In this document: piece by piece, positions 4,641-7,015 of the stretch | Layout of the letters: the number at the start of each line of letters is the position of its first letter | Position numbering within the stretch: the first letter of the stretch is position 1 | Assembly (NCBI GenBank): GCA_020720565.1 | Contig: DYOK01000137.1 | Span: forward strand, 1-7,015 | Length of the DNA stretch: 7,015 nt | From: Acetofilamentum sp. | GTDB lineage: Bacteria > Bacteroidota > Bacteroidia > Bacteroidales > JAFGXI01 | Direction of reading: 5' to 3' | Notes under the pieces: generated by a model | Seen by the model: only the letters and a program-made list of their open reading frames with translations | Database searches by the model: none | What the model was told of the DNA's origin: nothing | Position numbers and translations under genes: made by a program

Positions 4641-7015
4641 ATGAACAAAATTTATATATTATTGCTATTCTGGCTCTGTTCTAATGTTTTAATTGCACAG
4701 ATCATAACTATAAAAGACTCCAATGGTCAGGCATTAGAAATGGCGACTTTGGTGAGCAAACAACCCATGGTTTATGCTGTAACCAATCATATAGGGCAAG
4801 CCGATATTTCAGCGTTTAAGAATTCTAAACAAATAGAAATTAGAATGTTAGGATATCATACTGTCGTAAAATCATTTGCCGATTTCGAAAAAAGTTTATT
4901 TATAATTACCTTGCAACCCGCCGGTTTGCGGATGGACGAAGTGGTAGTAACTGCCGCAAAATGGAATCAGGCTGCCGACGAGATACCTACAAAGATTACC
5001 CAAATTTCGAATAAAACAGTGAGTTTACTCAACCCGCAAACAGCAGCCGATTTATTGGGCGTATCAAACGAAGTCTTTATTCAAAAAAGTCAGCAAGGCG
5101 GCGGTAGCCCCATGATACGCGGTTTTGCAACCAATCGATTGCTGTATGTGGTCGATGGCGTAAGAATGAACACTGCTATTTTTCGATCGGGGAACATTCA
5201 AAATGTGATTTCGCTCGATCCATTGGCCATCGAAAACACCGAAGTTTTGTTTGGGCCGGGCTCTGTAATATATGGGAGTGATGCCATAGGAGGGGTAATG
5301 AATTTCCAGACGCTTACGCCTCAATTTTCGCTCAACGAACAATTGTTGACTTCGGGCAAAGCACTAAGCCGATACAGCTCAGCAAATCAAGAAAAAACCT
5401 TACATTTTGATGTGAATGTGGGTTGGAAAAAATTCTCTACACTCACGAGCATAACGTATTCCGATTTTGGGGACTTGAAAATGGGTACTTACGGACCCGA
5501 TTCATACTTACGTCCTTTTTATGTTCAGCGACAAGACGGTGTCGATGTGGTGGTACAAAACAAAGATACACGAATTCAAACCCCTACAGCGTATTCCCAA
5601 ATAAATTTGATGCAGAAATTTAGATTTAAACCATCAAAAAATTGGGATATCAATTACGGATTCCATTATTCCGAAACATCGGAATACGCTCGTTACGACA
5701 GGCATATACGCTACAAAAATGGCTTACCCCGATATGGTGAATGGTCGTATGGCCCACAAAAATGGATGATGAATCAGCTAGCAGTTTCGCATTCTGGACG
5801 AAATTCTTGGTACGATCAGATGAATCTTAATTTAGCCATTCAACAATTCGACGAAAGCCGTATGGATAGGAATTTTAACAAACCGGATCGTTTTGTCAGA
5901 ATAGAACAAGTAGATGCCTACTCTGCTAATCTAGATTTTGTTAAATCGATCGGAGCTCGGCATCAATTGATGTATGGTGCCGAAGCGGTACTAAATCACG
6001 TCAAATCTACGGGTATCGACGAAAATATCGCCACCGGTGTTGCTGTTGCCGGACCTTCGAGATATCCGCAATCCGATTGGAGTTCTTATGGTCTATATTT
6101 GACCGACAGATGGTCGTTAACCGAAAAATTGGTTTTAACCTCAGGAATTCGATACACCCAATATCTGTTAAATGCAATCTTCGACACCAGCGTTTATCAA
6201 TTCCCATTTACAAGCACAGCATTAAATCAAGGTGCACTGACCGGACAAATCGGTTTGACCTTTAAACCGAATACAACATGGGTTATCAGTGGCAATTTAT
6301 CGACGGGCTTCCGTTCGCCTAATGTCGACGATTTAGGCAAAGTATTCGACTCAGGCGATGGTGCAGTAACCGTTCCAAATCCAGATTTGAAAGCCGAATA
6401 TGCTTATAACGCCGAACTTGGTGTGGCAAAGATTTTTGCCGAAACCATTAAAATTGATGCAACAGCATATTATACACTTTTGCAAGATGCTATGGTACGT
6501 CGCAATTATACTCTAAATGGACAAGACAGCATTGTTTACGAAGGGGAGCTCAGTCAGGTACAAGCCATTCAAAACGCAGCAGAAACGATGGTTTATGGGA
6601 TACAGCTTAGCCTAGAAGTTAAACTTCCAGTCGGTTTTTCTTTCGAGACACATTATAACTTCCAAAAAGGTGAAGAGGAACTCGACAATGGCGATCGTTC
6701 GCCATCGCGTCATGCAGCACCTCAATTTGGTTCACTGCAATTAAACTACAAAGCCGAGCGTATTTCTATGCAGCTCTATGCCCTTTTTAGCGGCGAAAAG
6801 CAATTTGAAGATTTACCTTTCGAAGAACAAAGCAAAACCGAAATCTATGCCATTGATTCTGATGGAAATCCTTGGTCACCGGCCTGGTATACTTTAAATT
6901 TTAAGGCTCAATATCAGTTCGAAAAATTTTTAACGGTCGTTGCCGGAATCGAGAACATTACCGACCAAAGATATCGACCCTATAGCTCAGGTATTGTAGC
7001 TGCAGGGCGCAATTT
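4641..7015 (+). CDS. TonB-dependent outer-membrane receptor, 3' end cut by the window
   Basis: The frame is open without a stop from ATG 4641 to the window edge, giving 791 complete codons. Residues 1-19 are a signal peptide (MNKIYILLLFWLCSNVLIA, then Q20). Residues 21-93 form a carboxypeptidase-regulatory-like beta domain, and MDEVVVTA (98-105) is the likely TonB box. The plug (about 110-225) carries IRGF (159-162), VVDGVRMN (170-177) and FGPGSVIYGSDAIGGVMNF (204-222). A 22-strand barrel should follow, with a FRAP-like FRSPNVDDL (557-565), NPDLKAE (580-586), and the late IENITDQRYRPY (770-781). The last visible residues GRN plus a partial codon resemble the start of the closing beta strand, so perhaps ten residues are missing. 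The family imports haem, siderophores, cobalamin or metals using TonB-ExbBD energy. The plug and FRAP/NPxL layout favours the haem/siderophore-like group, but no His lies between the two boxes, so haem is unproven. It follows the SPPPEC protein gene by 205 nt. Confidence 0.92.
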   Translation, partial: MNKIYILLLFWLCSNVLIAQIITIKDSNGQALEMATLVSKQPMVYAVTNHIGQADISAFKNSKQIEIRMLGYHTVVKSFADFEKSLFIITLQPAGLRMDEVVVTAAKWNQAADEIPTKITQISNKTVSLLNPQTAADLLGVSNEVFIQKSQQGGGSPMIRGFATNRLLYVVDGVRMNTAIFRSGNIQNVISLDPLAIENTEVLFGPGSVIYGSDAIGGVMNFQTLTPQFSLNEQLLTSGKALSRYSSANQEKTLHFDVNVGWKKFSTLTSITYSDFGDLKMGTYGPDSYLRPFYVQRQDGVDVVVQNKDTRIQTPTAYSQINLMQKFRFKPSKNWDINYGFHYSETSEYARYDRHIRYKNGLPRYGEWSYGPQKWMMNQLAVSHSGRNSWYDQMNLNLAIQQFDESRMDRNFNKPDRFVRIEQVDAYSANLDFVKSIGARHQLMYGAEAVLNHVKSTGIDENIATGVAVAGPSRYPQSDWSSYGLYLTDRWSLTEKLVLTSGIRYTQYLLNAIFDTSVYQFPFTSTALNQGALTGQIGLTFKPNTTWVISGNLSTGFRSPNVDDLGKVFDSGDGAVTVPNPDLKAEYAYNAELGVAKIFAETIKIDATAYYTLLQDAMVRRNYTLNGQDSIVYEGELSQVQAIQNAAETMVYGIQLSLEVKLPVGFSFETHYNFQKGEEELDNGDRSPSRHAAPQFGSLQLNYKAERISMQLYALFSGEKQFEDLPFEEQSKTEIYAIDSDGNPWSPAWYTLNFKAQYQFEKFLTVVAGIENITDQRYRPYSSGIVAAGRN

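Noticed and set aside
5064..5342. 92-codon - strand frame opposite the receptor plug region
   Set aside because: It is antisense to the best-conserved part of the TonB receptor and its protein has no plausible features.
5423..6265. Short frames on both strands (5423-5623, 6007-6207, 6077-6265) within the receptor
   Set aside because: All are inside the continuous receptor reading frame and show no domain, signal peptide or start context.
1..7015. Mobile element, CRISPR array, tRNA or rRNA
   Set aside because: No transposase or integrase frame, no regularly spaced repeats and no cloverleaf or rRNA-like sequence was seen on either strand.

Overview
The window looks like chromosomal DNA from a member of the Bacteroidota. 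The evidence is a moderately AT-rich composition, start codons preceded by A-rich stretches instead of Shine-Dalgarno sequences, an exact match to the Bacteroidota-type -7 promoter motif TAnnTTTG (at 3896-3903), and a TonB-dependent receptor with the N-terminal carboxypeptidase-regulatory-like domain typical of that phylum. I cannot name the genus. All genes are on the + strand, and I see no RNA gene, insertion sequence or CRISPR array.

Left part (73-3875): the end of a surface-polysaccharide locus of the Wzx/Wzy type. A Wzx-like lipid-linked oligosaccharide flippase (73-1347) overlaps by 4 nt a Wzy-like repeat-unit polymerase (1344-2594). An AT-rich 177-nt gap with weak promoter-like and hairpin signals follows, then a GT4-family glycosyltransferase (2772-3875). 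Together they would assemble a repeat unit on undecaprenyl phosphate, flip it and polymerise it. The remaining glycosyltransferases and sugar-nucleotide genes must lie outside the window, probably upstream.

Right part (3896-7015): an apparently separate unit. A good TAnnTTTG motif sits almost directly on the GTG start of a small, membrane-anchored, extracytoplasmic protein of unknown function (3908-4435), whose C-terminus is SPPPEC. After a 205-nt gap rich in repeats and inverted repeats comes a TonB-dependent outer-membrane receptor (4641 to the window edge), cut off only a few residues before its expected end. The receptor resembles the haem/siderophore/metal receptors, but its ligand cannot be fixed from sequence.

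Most of the window is ordinary. The parts most worth a second look are the small protein encoded next to the receptor, with its near-leaderless start, and the 4436-4640 spacer, which has three TATCTGT repeats and a nested stem structure ending 20 nt before the receptor's start codon.
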